Source: JAVBWO01 sp036677375
Lineage (GTDB): Bacteria > Bacillota > Dehalobacteriia > UBA4068 > UBA4997
Reading direction: 5' to 3'
Assembly (NCBI GenBank): GCA_036677375.1
Contig: JAVBWO010000012.1
Location: 62,001 to 126,000, forward strand
DNA length: 64,000 nucleotides
Shown here piece by piece: positions 8,526 to 17,918 of the stretch (its first letter is position 1; each line of letters opens with the position of its first letter). A model generated the notes under the pieces. It did no database searches, was not told the origin of the DNA, and saw nothing but the letters and a program-made list of their open reading frames with translations. The position numbers were made by a program, and so were the translations under genes.

Positions 8526-9676
8526 TCGAAAAAGTCAAAAAATCAATCATTTGTTTTTTGCTCTTTGTTTTTTGCCTGCCCCTTTATGGCTGCTGGAACT
8601 ACCGTGGCCTGGATAAAATGGCCATCGCGGTAGGATGGGCTTTAGACAAAACCCCCGATGGGGAAAACTACGAATTAACCTTTGAAATTCTGCAACCAAG
8701 TGCTGCGCAATCCGAATCCGCCACCATACAAACCACCTTAATCTCCACAGAAGGCAAAACGCTCTTCGAAGCTGTCCGCAACAGTAAAAAAAGGCTATCG
8801 CAAAAGCTATATTTTGGCAACATGGAGATCATGATCATCAATCAGGAGATCGCCAAAGAAGAAGGTCTCAAGCCGGTGATCGACTTGATGCTGCGAGACG
8901 GTGAACCCAGGGAAACCATGAAAATTATTATTTCACAGGAAAAAACTGCTAGAGATCTCTTGTCTGCTACCGCTGTCAATAATAGCATTGTTTCCCAGGC
9001 CATTAAAAATATCGTCGCCAATGATAATAAAGTAACAGCCTCTACAAAAAATATCGATCTTTATCAGGTCTACGATATCCTGGAAAGCGACGGGATTTCT
9101 TTGGTTCTGCCCGCTTTTCATATCACAGAGAATAATAAGCAGAAAGTGCCTGAATCAAATGGCACTGCCGTTTTTAAGTCGGACAAGCTTTTGGGCTATC
9201 TTTCCCCGGCAGAAACACGGGCCTATCTCTTTGTGGTAGACGAAGTGAAAGGCGGCGTCCTCACCATCAGCCTGCAGGGTAATAAAAAACCTGACATCAC
9301 CCTGGAAATCGCTGATAATAAAACAAAAAAAAGCTTTTCCTATGAAGATGGCCGGATCAAAATTACAATCGACATCAAGCTTTCAGTTTATATTGATGAA
9401 GCAATGTGTCCTATAGACGTCACAAAAAAAGAGGACATTAAAAAAGTCCAAAAAATAACGAAAGAAGAGTTGACCCAAAATATCCAAAATGTCATACAAA
9501 AGGCACAGCTGGAATATGAGTCGGATCTCTTCGGCTTCGGCAGCATGATTCATCAAAAGGACCTGTCTCTATGGTCAAAGTTAAGCAAAGACTGGAACAC
9601 TCATTTTAAAAACGATTTAGATATAACCATCAACCCTGAAATCACCGTCGTCAATACGGCATATTTCAAAAAATAA
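8522..9676 (+). CDS. gerAC: Spore germination lipoprotein, Ger(x)C family
   Basis: The C subunit of the germinant receptor, a lipoprotein. Residues 1-25 are a signal peptide ending in a lipobox (LPLYGC, Cys at about residue 24), directly followed by WNYRGLDKMAIAVGWALD, the usual opening of the family. Length 384 is normal. Translation is probably coupled to gerAA through the ATGA overlap. The mature protein would sit on the outer face of the spore inner membrane. Confidence 0.93.
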   Translation: MIEKVKKSIICFLLFVFCLPLYGCWNYRGLDKMAIAVGWALDKTPDGENYELTFEILQPSAAQSESATIQTTLISTEGKTLFEAVRNSKKRLSQKLYFGNMEIMIINQEIAKEEGLKPVIDLMLRDGEPRETMKIIISQEKTARDLLSATAVNNSIVSQAIKNIVANDNKVTASTKNIDLYQVYDILESDGISLVLPAFHITENNKQKVPESNGTAVFKSDKLLGYLSPAETRAYLFVVDEVKGGVLTISLQGNKKPDITLEIADNKTKKSFSYEDGRIKITIDIKLSVYIDEAMCPIDVTKKEDIKKVQKITKEELTQNIQNVIQKAQLEYESDLFGFGSMIHQKDLSLWSKLSKDWNTHFKNDLDITINPEITVVNTAYFKK

Positions 9677-9690
9677 CAGAGGAGAATTCC

Positions 9691-9894
9691 GTGGACACTG
9701 TCATACTTGTTTTATTATATATTTTTGTTGTTCTCTTGGACTTTATTCCCCTCATAAAAGAAGGCAAAAAAAAAGAGAACTGGGTTTATTTTGGCATTTT
9801 ACTCAGCAGTATCATCGTATTCGTTTTATACAAAATCAACCCGACATTTACAAATGTTACAAGGTTTCTTGCTATGCTCGGTTTCCCCGTTTAA
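9691..9894 (+). CDS. Small two-helix membrane protein in the ger operon
   Basis: A 67-residue protein with GTG start at 9691 after GAGGAGAATTCC. It has two hydrophobic helices (VILVLLYIFVVLLDFIPLI and FGILLSSIIVFVLY) around a lysine-rich loop (KEGKKKENW). It sits between gerAC and gerAB, 15 nt and 69 nt from its neighbours. Small membrane proteins (D-type subunits) occur in other ger operons and modulate germinant response. That role here is inferred from position and topology, not from a recognised sequence. Confidence 0.7.
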   Translation: MDTVILVLLYIFVVLLDFIPLIKEGKKKENWVYFGILLSSIIVFVLYKINPTFTNVTRFLAMLGFPV

Positions 9895-9962
9895 GTTCAC
9901 GCCTTCCCAAGCGTATCAATTGGTGATCTTAATCCAAACAAAAAAAGAAAGGGGACCTGTTC

Positions 9963-11075
9963 TTGGGCGCGGAAAGAATATCCGTAAGGCAAAGTGTTTG
10001 CATTATCGTGTTAATTTGCTTCGGCAGCAGCATCGCTACCGGCGCTAATACGGAAGCCGGACAGGATACCTGGATTGCCATGATTCTGACCGTTATGGCG
10101 ATTATCCCCCTGATCACTGTTTATGCCAGGATCATAAAGCTGTTTCCCCAAAAAGATATTTTTGAGATTACCCAGGAACTCTTTGGCAAATTTTTCGGCA
10201 AGATCATCATCTTTTTATTCGCATTTTACGCCGCCTATGTGGGAGCTTCCGTCTTAAGGGATTATACGGAATATATCCAAATCGCTTCTATGCCGGAAAC
10301 GCCGCAAATCGCCATTATGGTTTCCGTCACCCTGGTTGCCTGTTATTTGGCCAAAAGCAGCATCAGCACCTTAGGCAGATGGTGTGTGGTTTCCCTGTAC
10401 TTGATTGTACTGGTCATTCTTTCAACTCTTATCATGTCTATTGGTCATTTTTCGTTTACCAACCTTCTCCCGGTCATGGAGCATGACTTCCCAACCATTC
10501 TTAAGACATCCAGCATTTACTTTGCCTTGCCTTTTGGCGAATCAGTGCTTTTCTTAGCCCTGGCCGACTCTTTAAGAAAAAAAGATAGTCCTTATAAAAT
10601 CTATCTGCCCGGCATTGTATTGGTTTCTTTGCTTATAATGGTAATATTTATCCGCAATCTTCTGGTATTGGGCGGCCCTATGATGCAAGAATCTTATTTC
10701 CCCTCCTACACAACAGCGCGTATTATTAACTTGGGCGACTTCTTATCCCGGATCGAGGGTTCCATTTCTTATAATCTGATTTTGTCAGGAGTCACCAAAC
10801 TTACCATATGCATCATAGCCGCCTCAAAAGGGTTCTCCGCCCTCTTCGGTACCAAGAAATACCGTAGTCTTGTATTTCCCATCAGTCTTCTTATCATAAC
10901 GCTGTCTATTGGTATGTTCCGCAGTATTTTAGAATTAATCGGTTTGATTCAGATCTATTATATCTATAGCGGTCCTTTTTATATCCTGATTCCTCTGCTT
11001 CTGTGGATCATAGGCGAAATCAAATTAAAGCTCGGAAAACCAAAGCTTTCCCCAACAAAGGCCCAAGAGGGATAA
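9963..11075 (+). CDS. gerAB: Spore germination permease, GerAB/YndE family
   Basis: The B subunit of the receptor, an APC-superfamily transporter fold that binds the germinant. Start is TTG at 9963 after AAAGAAAGGGGACC. The 370-residue protein opens with ERISVRQSVCIIVLICFGSSIATGAN, the usual TM1 of the family, and has about ten membrane helices. The tail is short and lysine-rich. It is the last gene of the operon and is followed by a terminator at 11192-11220. The A-C-D-B order differs from the textbook A-B-C order but is common in clostridia. Confidence 0.92.
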   Translation: MGAERISVRQSVCIIVLICFGSSIATGANTEAGQDTWIAMILTVMAIIPLITVYARIIKLFPQKDIFEITQELFGKFFGKIIIFLFAFYAAYVGASVLRDYTEYIQIASMPETPQIAIMVSVTLVACYLAKSSISTLGRWCVVSLYLIVLVILSTLIMSIGHFSFTNLLPVMEHDFPTILKTSSIYFALPFGESVLFLALADSLRKKDSPYKIYLPGIVLVSLLIMVIFIRNLLVLGGPMMQESYFPSYTTARIINLGDFLSRIEGSISYNLILSGVTKLTICIIAASKGFSALFGTKKYRSLVFPISLLIITLSIGMFRSILELIGLIQIYYIYSGPFYILIPLLLWIIGEIKLKLGKPKLSPTKAQEG

Positions 11076-11187
11076 GTCAACTTTTCTATAAAGATGTTTT
11101 ATTATTCAGCTTCCTTTTTCCTTTAGGCGATAAGCATAACGCATATAAAAGCCTGCAATCATCTTTTATCATATTTTATGATCAACA

Positions 11188-11226
11188 AAAAGCACCCCGC
11201 ATAAGTAAATTGCGGGGTGCTGTCTT
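11188..11226. terminator. Bidirectional terminator between ger operon and HD-GYP gene
   Basis: GCACCCCGC (11192-11200) and GCGGGGTGC (11212-11220) form a 9-bp stem. It has A-rich sequence before and CTTTTTA after, so it can end both the plus-strand ger transcript and the minus-strand operon from 16 kb. Confidence 0.85.
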
Positions 11227-11232
11227 TTTAGA

Positions 11233-13788
11233 TCAGGCGCTGGCGCCGATATGGATCTTACCTTCTCTGACCAGATTAACATAAACTTCCGCCAATTGGG
11301 GATCAAACTGCAAACCGGCTTGGTTTATAATTTCGTTTACGGCAAATTCTATGGAAAGAGGCTTTTTATAAGGACGCTCCGCCGTCATCGCGTCGAAAGC
11401 GTCGGCAATGGCCAGGCAACGGGCACCAATGGGGACATCCTCACCTTTCAGACCTCTGGGATAGCCCCGGCCATCCCAACGTTCATGGTGCGCCACAGCG
11501 GCGGGGATCACATAATCCAGGGAAGGCAAATGCCGAATAATCGCAATAGAGTTCTCCACATGGGACTGCATGATCTTATATTCTTCGTCGGTCAGTCTGC
11601 CTGGCTTGGACAGGATATGCTCCGGGATGCTGATCTTGCCAATATCATGCAGGAGCGCCGCTTCATAAATGATCTGCACATGATCTTCGTTGAGCCCGAT
11701 AGCCTTGGCCAAGGTAGTGGCATACTCCGCCACTTTTTGCGAGTGATTGAACGTATAATGGTCTTTGGCGTCAATGGCTGCAGTAAGAGCGTAAATGGTG
11801 GAAGCGTACTCGGAGTATTTACCGCTGGTAATCTTGCGGACGCTTTCACCGGTGGTAACTTTAGCAGTACCTTGCCCTGTCACGATCTCCGTCGATTCCA
11901 TGGAATAAACCAACACTTTGTTCTTGCCGCTTCTTTTGGCGTTATAAACCGCCATATCCGCGTTTTCCAGCAATTGTTTGACATTGGCGGCGGAATAGGG
12001 ATAAACGCAGATGCCGCCGCTTAACGTAATCATCTTCATGGTTTCGCTGCCCAAGCCTTTGTGCATATTGGCGATCTGCTGCTTGATCTCGGTAGCCATA
12101 TTGAATACCTGCATGGTATCACAGTTGGGCATGATCAAAGCAAATTCTTTGCCGCCGTAGCGTGCCGCAATGCCGCTTGTACCAAGGCAGCTGGTAATGA
12201 TTTTAGCTACGTTCTGCAAGGCCATATCACCTTCGCGATTGCCGTACAACTGGTTATAGAGCTTAAAATCATCCAGGTTCAGGATGACCAGCGCCAAAGA
12301 CTGCCGCGAGCAGTTTTCAAACTCTTCATTGAGCTTCTCATAGAAATATTTTCGGTTGAGCAGGCCGGTCAAATGATCGATACGCGCTTCATAATAAGCA
12401 TTTTTATAAAGATTGGCATTATTGATGGCAATGGAAGCAATGGACTGCACCGACTCTAAAAATGTGATGTCGTCAAAGTTATAACCGCCGTTTTTACGTT
12501 TTTCGGAAAGAAGCAGAATCCCTACCAGCTTATTGTCACACTTCAAAGGAACCAGACAGCCGATATTGAGATCGCTTAGCTGTTTTTTCTCCTGCTCCCA
12601 CATGGATTTATATAAGGTAGATTTTTTAAATTCTTTCAACACCAAACAGGTGTCGTTCTCTTCGAACCATTGCGCGCATGGATTGTTGGAAACCAGCACA
12701 AAGTCCCTGGAATCAAGGGGACTTGCCGTACAAGCCACCCGATAGTTTTCGCCTTGCGGATCTTTCATACAGATATAAGCCTTGTCAACATTGATGGCGT
12801 ATTTAACGACGGTGATGACTTCTTTTAAGATTTCATCCAGGTTTAAACTTTTGGATACCTTGAGACTGAAATCCTTCAGCTTCTGCGCTTGGGCCTGCTC
12901 TTCCTTGATGAAAAATTTATCAATCAGTTTCTGGATTCCCTTATAAAACAGGATGGTGATCAATGCAAACATCATGGCGATGATTTGGGTCCGGTAGCCG
13001 CGGAACTGAGGAAAATGGACATTGATCAGCGTTTCAAAGGGCTGCGTCAGATATGTCAAAAATCCTGTTGCCACAAGAGCGGCAATCAGAAAAACCGTAC
13101 CCCGGGATACCAAAAGAGTCAGTTTGAAAAGCCGTTTCCTATATAGAGCGTAAAAGAAACAGAAAGCGACTCCAATGCCGGAAAGAGTGTCCCAGGGAAA
13201 GATGTTGTTAGGCATGATGGACAGGACATTACCTACAAAGAGAATGCCCATACCAGCCAGAATGGGAGAAAGCCACGGCGTCGCCATACCTTTTTTCTTG
13301 ATCTGATTGAAAACCACCCAGGCGATGGAAACCAGGATGAAAAAGAAGAAAACGCATGGTATGGCAATGGGCCACTGCGTATTATATAGGAATACAGCCT
13401 GTCCATTGCCCAGCTGCACAAATTCCGGACGTTTCAAGAACACTTCAAAATGGGTCAGAATCAAAATAATGATGGTGCCGAACATCCAGATGAGCTTCAG
13501 CAGATACCCCTTGGCTTCGATAAATTCACAAACAAAATTATATAATAAGAACGGCGTGGTAAATAAGCTCAAAAGAGAAACTTCATACCAAAAATAAATA
13601 CCTGGGAAAAATTGTAACCGCATGCACATGGAGCCGCCTGTCCAAAGCATGAAAGCCAACAAGACCAGCATAAAAGAATAAATTAGCCGGTTTTTTTTGG
13701 CGGCCAAAAAGGCTAAAAGCAGAAAAGCATTACAGCATACGGCAATTATGGGAATGGAAATGAACGGGATTTGCATCATTTTCGGCAC
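11233..13788 (-). CDS. Membrane GAF-GGDEF-HD-GYP protein (cyclic dinucleotide phosphodiesterase)
   Basis: Predicted to degrade cyclic di-GMP. Residues about 1-240 are seven or eight membrane helices of the histidine-kinase N-terminal type. Then come a GAF domain (about 300-460), a GGDEF-like domain (about 475-635) and an HD-GYP domain (about 660-845). The HD-GYP motifs are complete (HDIGK, HHERWDGRGYP, IADAFDAMTAERPYK). The cyclase loop reads GGKEF, so synthase activity is doubtful. The frame starts with GTG at 13788; an ATG three codons later follows GGGGGG and is possible. The start overlaps the end of the GH3-like gene, so the two are probably co-translated. Confidence 0.88.
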   Translation of the reverse strand: MPKMMQIPFISIPIIAVCCNAFLLLAFLAAKKNRLIYSFMLVLLAFMLWTGGSMCMRLQFFPGIYFWYEVSLLSLFTTPFLLYNFVCEFIEAKGYLLKLIWMFGTIIILILTHFEVFLKRPEFVQLGNGQAVFLYNTQWPIAIPCVFFFFILVSIAWVVFNQIKKKGMATPWLSPILAGMGILFVGNVLSIMPNNIFPWDTLSGIGVAFCFFYALYRKRLFKLTLLVSRGTVFLIAALVATGFLTYLTQPFETLINVHFPQFRGYRTQIIAMMFALITILFYKGIQKLIDKFFIKEEQAQAQKLKDFSLKVSKSLNLDEILKEVITVVKYAINVDKAYICMKDPQGENYRVACTASPLDSRDFVLVSNNPCAQWFEENDTCLVLKEFKKSTLYKSMWEQEKKQLSDLNIGCLVPLKCDNKLVGILLLSEKRKNGGYNFDDITFLESVQSIASIAINNANLYKNAYYEARIDHLTGLLNRKYFYEKLNEEFENCSRQSLALVILNLDDFKLYNQLYGNREGDMALQNVAKIITSCLGTSGIAARYGGKEFALIMPNCDTMQVFNMATEIKQQIANMHKGLGSETMKMITLSGGICVYPYSAANVKQLLENADMAVYNAKRSGKNKVLVYSMESTEIVTGQGTAKVTTGESVRKITSGKYSEYASTIYALTAAIDAKDHYTFNHSQKVAEYATTLAKAIGLNEDHVQIIYEAALLHDIGKISIPEHILSKPGRLTDEEYKIMQSHVENSIAIIRHLPSLDYVIPAAVAHHERWDGRGYPRGLKGEDVPIGARCLAIADAFDAMTAERPYKKPLSIEFAVNEIINQAGLQFDPQLAEVYVNLVREGKIHIGASA

Positions 13789-15413
13789 CCCCCGATCTCC
13801 CGGTCAAAATCCCCTTGCTGATATTGCAACAAATCAGCAATCTGATAGCATGATGGGTTCATACGGCGGAGCTTCCTTCCCACACTCTTTTCGTATGCCT
13901 CAATCGTGCCGGAACGCAGGATCGTAATTTTTAACGGGTCAATGCCCAAGAGCTTCTTAAGATCATGGTAATCACTGTCGAAATAAGTAAAGTAAGCGCT
14001 TAAATGTTCTATTAAAACCTGTTGGGTCAAAGCCGCGGACTCAATGCCCCGGGAATCCATTTCTACAAACATGTGCAGGAAAGGACGGTGATCTTGGTTG
14101 TATTCCTTGAGAGCCAGCCATTGAGAAATTTTAAGTCCGGAAAGGCGCACCACGTCGCTAATGGATTCTTCCGTGATACGGGTAAAGCCGGCAATATCAA
14201 TTACTGTCGGCACCCTGTCCACAAAAGCAAACCTTGGCAGCATGATTTTTTCACCCTCGCTGCCGATACCCAGACAGCGGTAAACATCTCCCACACGGTA
14301 GCGGGCAAAAGCGCCGCCTTTCAGTACAGAAATCACCAACTCATAATTCTGGTTGGGAACCACTTCATTCATGAGATATGTTTTGGGCTGATAACCAGGT
14401 TCTTCCAGGTTTTTATACATTTCCTGTTCGGGGATAAATTCATAGAAACAAGCGTCTGGGAAAAAGATCAATCCGTTACGTGCCCAGGTTTCCGTACCAA
14501 TACAGGTGGGCTCGGTCCCTGCGGAAATCTCCATGGGACGGCAGCCCCAGGCTTCTTCCAAGGAAGTTTTGTAATATTGGGTATCGGTGCCTGCGCATAC
14601 AAAGCCTTTGAGTTTGAAGATATCTTTCGGTTTTATAGGCATGCCGTCACGTTTGCTGATATAACCGGCCTTCAAAAGACGGCCTGCCATCGGCAGCGAA
14701 GAAGAAAACAGCTTTTTGACAGAACCACTGCTCTTGCCGTTGCCAGAGGCAAAAGAATTTTCGGTGATATAACTGATTACGCTGCTCAAGCCAAAGAAGA
14801 AATCGACCCCGTTGCGCATCGCCAGTTCAAAGCCTTTTTTATTTCGTTCGCCAAAAGACATCTTGAGGGCCTCTTCCACCGGCGGCAAAAACTTTAATTG
14901 GATCTCTTCTTCCAGAAGCAAAGGAAAAAGCCCCGTGACATAAGGCAGGGGCGCCAAACCAAACAAGATTTTGTCCTGAGGATTGATGTTAAATTTACCC
15001 CGTTCCGTACTGGTTGAGAGCATCAAGGCAGCAATGATATTGCTCTGATAAACATCTAACATACTCTTGGTATAGGGAGCCAGTTTGACGGGATGTTTCC
15101 CCCCTTCCCAAGTTGTCTGGATCCAGATAATGGGCTCAGCGGGCAACATATCGTTCTGTTTATGTAAAAGCACATCCGCATAATCGGAAAAATTGGTCAA
15201 AGGCAATGTCTTGCGGAATTCGTCAACGGTACGGGGGCATCGCCCCTTCAGCAATTTCCGGCCAAGTCCACACTGGCTCCAAAGCTGAATCTGTTCGAGC
15301 ATAAGCCGATGCTGGATCTGCATGTATTCTGTAATACTCAGATCCAAAAAGCCGCAGTATTCCTGCCACAGCTGATCATATTGCTGTTTTTTCAGCTTTT
15401 CCTCGAAGTTCAT
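13776..15413 (-). CDS. GH3-like acyl-adenylating protein
   Basis: A 545-residue member of the GH3 superfamily, whose plant members join amino acids to auxin or jasmonate after adenylation; bacterial members are largely uncharacterised. Recognisable parts are IQTTWEGGKHPVKLAPYTKS, ISAGTEPTCIGTET (adenylate-binding region), and YELVISVLKGGAFARYRVGDVY. The ATG at 15413 follows AGGAGACTGTAGC and is preferred over the in-frame ATG at 15452, which lacks a ribosome site and would overlap the upstream gene. Its operon neighbours are a membrane methyltransferase-like protein (15 nt upstream) and a c-di-GMP phosphodiesterase. Substrate unknown. Confidence 0.82.
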   Translation of the reverse strand: MNFEEKLKKQQYDQLWQEYCGFLDLSITEYMQIQHRLMLEQIQLWSQCGLGRKLLKGRCPRTVDEFRKTLPLTNFSDYADVLLHKQNDMLPAEPIIWIQTTWEGGKHPVKLAPYTKSMLDVYQSNIIAALMLSTSTERGKFNINPQDKILFGLAPLPYVTGLFPLLLEEEIQLKFLPPVEEALKMSFGERNKKGFELAMRNGVDFFFGLSSVISYITENSFASGNGKSSGSVKKLFSSSLPMAGRLLKAGYISKRDGMPIKPKDIFKLKGFVCAGTDTQYYKTSLEEAWGCRPMEISAGTEPTCIGTETWARNGLIFFPDACFYEFIPEQEMYKNLEEPGYQPKTYLMNEVVPNQNYELVISVLKGGAFARYRVGDVYRCLGIGSEGEKIMLPRFAFVDRVPTVIDIAGFTRITEESISDVVRLSGLKISQWLALKEYNQDHRPFLHMFVEMDSRGIESAALTQQVLIEHLSAYFTYFDSDYHDLKKLLGIDPLKITILRSGTIEAYEKSVGRKLRRMNPSCYQIADLLQYQQGDFDREIGGCRK

Positions 15414-15427
15414 GCTACAGTCTCCTA

Positions 15428-15991
15428 TCATTTCCTGATGGAAGTCAGACATCTTCTGATGCTGCTACAGGTAGGAAGCAGAAAAGGTGTAGTCTTGCGG
15501 TACCGCCCATAATCATCGAACAGAGCAGGGAAAAAATAACGGTCTTGCAAAAAGCTATAAATAAGATTGCATACACTGAACAACAAAAATGCCCAAAACA
15601 TCATTACGCGTTCCGTCATAAGCCAGAGCAAAAAATAAAAGAGGATAAACCACAGCACACCAGGGTGACGGCAAAGAGCATACATCCCTTTATCATATAC
15701 ATGCCTGTTGTTGGCAATGATATAAGTCTGTTTGAAAGGCAATGCAAAAAATAAAGAATAGATCAAGAGGATAAACATCAAAGCCGCTATTATCCCCAAA
15801 AAAATCTTTGAAAAAAACGGCGTTGTAATACCAATTTTCTCCTCTGACAGGACCCTCCATGTCGAAAATGCCACTAAGAAGAAGCCGATTGCAAAAAAAG
15901 GCCTGAACAGCTTTTTTTTAAATTGCATTTGGTTCAGATCGTATAAAATAAAAAGCACAAAACCAATACAGCCGGCTACGATATGCAGCAT
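15428..15991 (-). CDS. Integral membrane methyltransferase, isoprenylcysteine/phospholipid methyltransferase-like
   Basis: A 187-residue protein with about five membrane helices and the C-terminal signature of this superfamily: RHPGVLWFILFYF followed by DRYFFPALFDDYGRYRKTTPFLLP. These enzymes use S-adenosylmethionine to methylate a lipid or lipidated group. I start it at the ATG at 15991, after GGAAGGAAAC, rather than at the TTG at 16009. It is the first gene of the GH3/HD-GYP operon. The real substrate cannot be read from the sequence. Confidence 0.72.
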   Translation of the reverse strand: MLHIVAGCIGFVLFILYDLNQMQFKKKLFRPFFAIGFFLVAFSTWRVLSEEKIGITTPFFSKIFLGIIAALMFILLIYSLFFALPFKQTYIIANNRHVYDKGMYALCRHPGVLWFILFYFLLWLMTERVMMFWAFLLFSVCNLIYSFLQDRYFFPALFDDYGRYRKTTPFLLPTCSSIRRCLTSIRK

Positions 15992-16009
15992 TTTTATGTT
16001 TCCTTCCAA

Positions 16010-16680
16010 TTGTGTAATTACTATTATAACGATTTTTCTGATTTATGCAAGAAAATATAAGTATTTTGTAATAAAAAACTTAAAAGTGATAAGTTTTTCA
16101 ATATGTCAAAACCGGTCAAGACCTTTTCACAACGGGCTTTTCATCCAATTTAACCACAAAAAAGCTGTCAAAAAGAAATGCATATATTGTATATTGTGCG
16201 TTTAAAAACACAAAAAACACAAGATGTGGTAATTCTCCCCTGACCATTGTGGTAACCCGTCAGATTTTTGTCGCATCCTTACACTTTTTAAATTAATTTT
16301 AATAAATTTAGCGAGATTTTACGAAATGACATGAAAATATTATAAATCAAATCAACCTACTTGTACAGAATTATCTGTTTCCCCGCATCTCACAAAAAAA
16401 AGCAAACAGTGCAAACCTAAAATCCCCCTCTTGCTTTCTGTTTTACGCGAAATCAGATTTGGCACAGTTATAAAACCGGATTTTTGGGATTGAAAAGACA
16501 GCCGGACAGAAACTATTTTCTATACAGAAAATTTATCACAAACAAGAGGCCATTGACCTTATGTAGCCAATGACCTCTTACTTTTCAGCTTTCAGCTTTT
16601 AGCTTTTAGCTTTTATATTTCACGCTTTGTTTCAAACACGCACCCGTCCGATATTCCCCACCAATGCGGAGTTTCCCGGA
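16010..16680. other. Intergenic stretch, no gene seen
   Basis: AT-rich, no credible reading frame on either strand. At 16543-16578 an imperfect inverted repeat (AAGAGGCCATTG / CAATGACCTCTT) could end the transcript of the repeat protein gene. It is followed by a run of tandem AGCTTTTAGCTTT-like units (16586-16617). The promoter of the methyltransferase operon must lie at the left end of this stretch, but I cannot place it. Confidence 0.5.
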
Positions 16681-17880
16681 CTAATCCTCGCTCTCAGTGT
16701 CTGCACCTTTACCTTGTTGCGGCGAATGGGAAGGATACAGGGCATCCCTTACCGCGTCGGCTTCATCCTGGGTCAGTACGCCGTCATCAATGAGGTCCTG
16801 AAGCGTATGATTGTTGGCATCAGTTTTTTGGTTTTCGGAATAAGCTTGCCGGTTTTCTCTTGTATGCTTGGTTGCTTCCTGATCATTGAGATAAGTCAGA
16901 ATATCTTCCGCCTGAGCGTTCGTGATAGTGCCGTCCTCAACTAACGCATCCAGCTTTTCCTGTATTTTTTCCTGGCGGTCAGCTGCCTCTTGTTGCTGAT
17001 AATAGGTTTGAATAGCGTCAACTTCGTCCTGAGTCAGGATGCCGGCTTCCACAAGTTCCGCACCTGGGGTAGACTTCGTGGAATCTTCCGATGCATCTTT
17101 CTTGCTCTCGATATAAGCGGCGCGTTCATCCTCCGTCATATCTTTAAGAGATTCCCTTTCAGCCTGACGGCTTTCTTGTTCTTCAGTGTAAGCAGCCTGA
17201 ATCTCATCTGCCTGGTCCTGGTGGATTAAACCGGCATCAACCAAGTTCGCCAGCTGCGCTTCCAAGGCATCTGCTTTTTCTTGCTGCTGTGTTTCCTGAT
17301 TTGCCGCTCTTTGTTCCTTTTGATAAGCTTCAATGGCATCCGCTTCATCCTGGGTCAAAATCCCTTCTTCCACCATTGCCGAGAACGCATCACCTTTGCC
17401 GGGTTCTTTGGCATCAATCTCATCGGTATCGCTATCTTTCTTGCTTTCCAAATAAGCGGCGCGTTCTTCTTCCGTCAAATCCTTGAGGGATTCCCTCTCT
17501 ACTTTTCTCGCTGCTTTTTGTTCGTCTTGGTAAGCGATCATGGCATCCGCCGTTTCCTGGCTGATGATCCCTTCTTCTACTAGGCTAGCCGTAAGGCTTT
17601 CCATCCCGGATCCCTTATCCTGATCTTGACCCTTTTCACCGTGTGCGCCATTGCCATTGGTAAGAGCAAACAGTCCACCAAAGAGTCCACAGCCTTCACC
17701 GCCCATCCTGTCGCCTTGTCCCGCTCCCATGCCGCCGTGATTGGGCCCTTGGCAATATGCTTTGTTCGTATTTTGCGTATCCCTTGCCGTGCTATTATCC
17801 GCCGCAAAAGCGGAGCCGCAAAGCGCCGCGACCAAAATGCTGCCGCCAATCACCGAATACAAAATTGATTTTCTTTTCAT
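16681..17880 (-). CDS. Secreted acidic protein with six LVxxGhhTQDEADAI repeats
   Basis: A 399-residue protein with a clear signal peptide (MKRKSILYSVIGGSILVAALCGSAFA), so it is exported. After a Gly/Met-rich segment it holds six copies of a helical unit, such as VEEGILTQDEADAIEAYQ, LVDAGLIHQDQADEIQAAY and LIDDGVLTQDEADAVRDAL. The stretch ERESLKDLTEEERAAYLESKKD appears twice with small changes, showing internal duplication. The composition is strongly acidic and glutamine-rich. Similar units occur in uncharacterised clostridial surface proteins; the function is unknown. The start at 17880 follows ACGGAGGTAGCT. It is the third gene of a small operon. Confidence 0.8.
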   Translation of the reverse strand: MKRKSILYSVIGGSILVAALCGSAFAADNSTARDTQNTNKAYCQGPNHGGMGAGQGDRMGGEGCGLFGGLFALTNGNGAHGEKGQDQDKGSGMESLTASLVEEGIISQETADAMIAYQDEQKAARKVERESLKDLTEEERAAYLESKKDSDTDEIDAKEPGKGDAFSAMVEEGILTQDEADAIEAYQKEQRAANQETQQQEKADALEAQLANLVDAGLIHQDQADEIQAAYTEEQESRQAERESLKDMTEDERAAYIESKKDASEDSTKSTPGAELVEAGILTQDEVDAIQTYYQQQEAADRQEKIQEKLDALVEDGTITNAQAEDILTYLNDQEATKHTRENRQAYSENQKTDANNHTLQDLIDDGVLTQDEADAVRDALYPSHSPQQGKGADTESED

Positions 17881-17918
17881 AGCTACCTCCGTTTTAATTT
17901 ATTTTTGAAAGCACGCGC

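Noticed and set aside
16586..16617. CRISPR-like array in the AGCTTTTAGCTTT repeats
   Set aside because: Units are about 7 bases and contiguous, without spacers. It is a simple tandem repeat.
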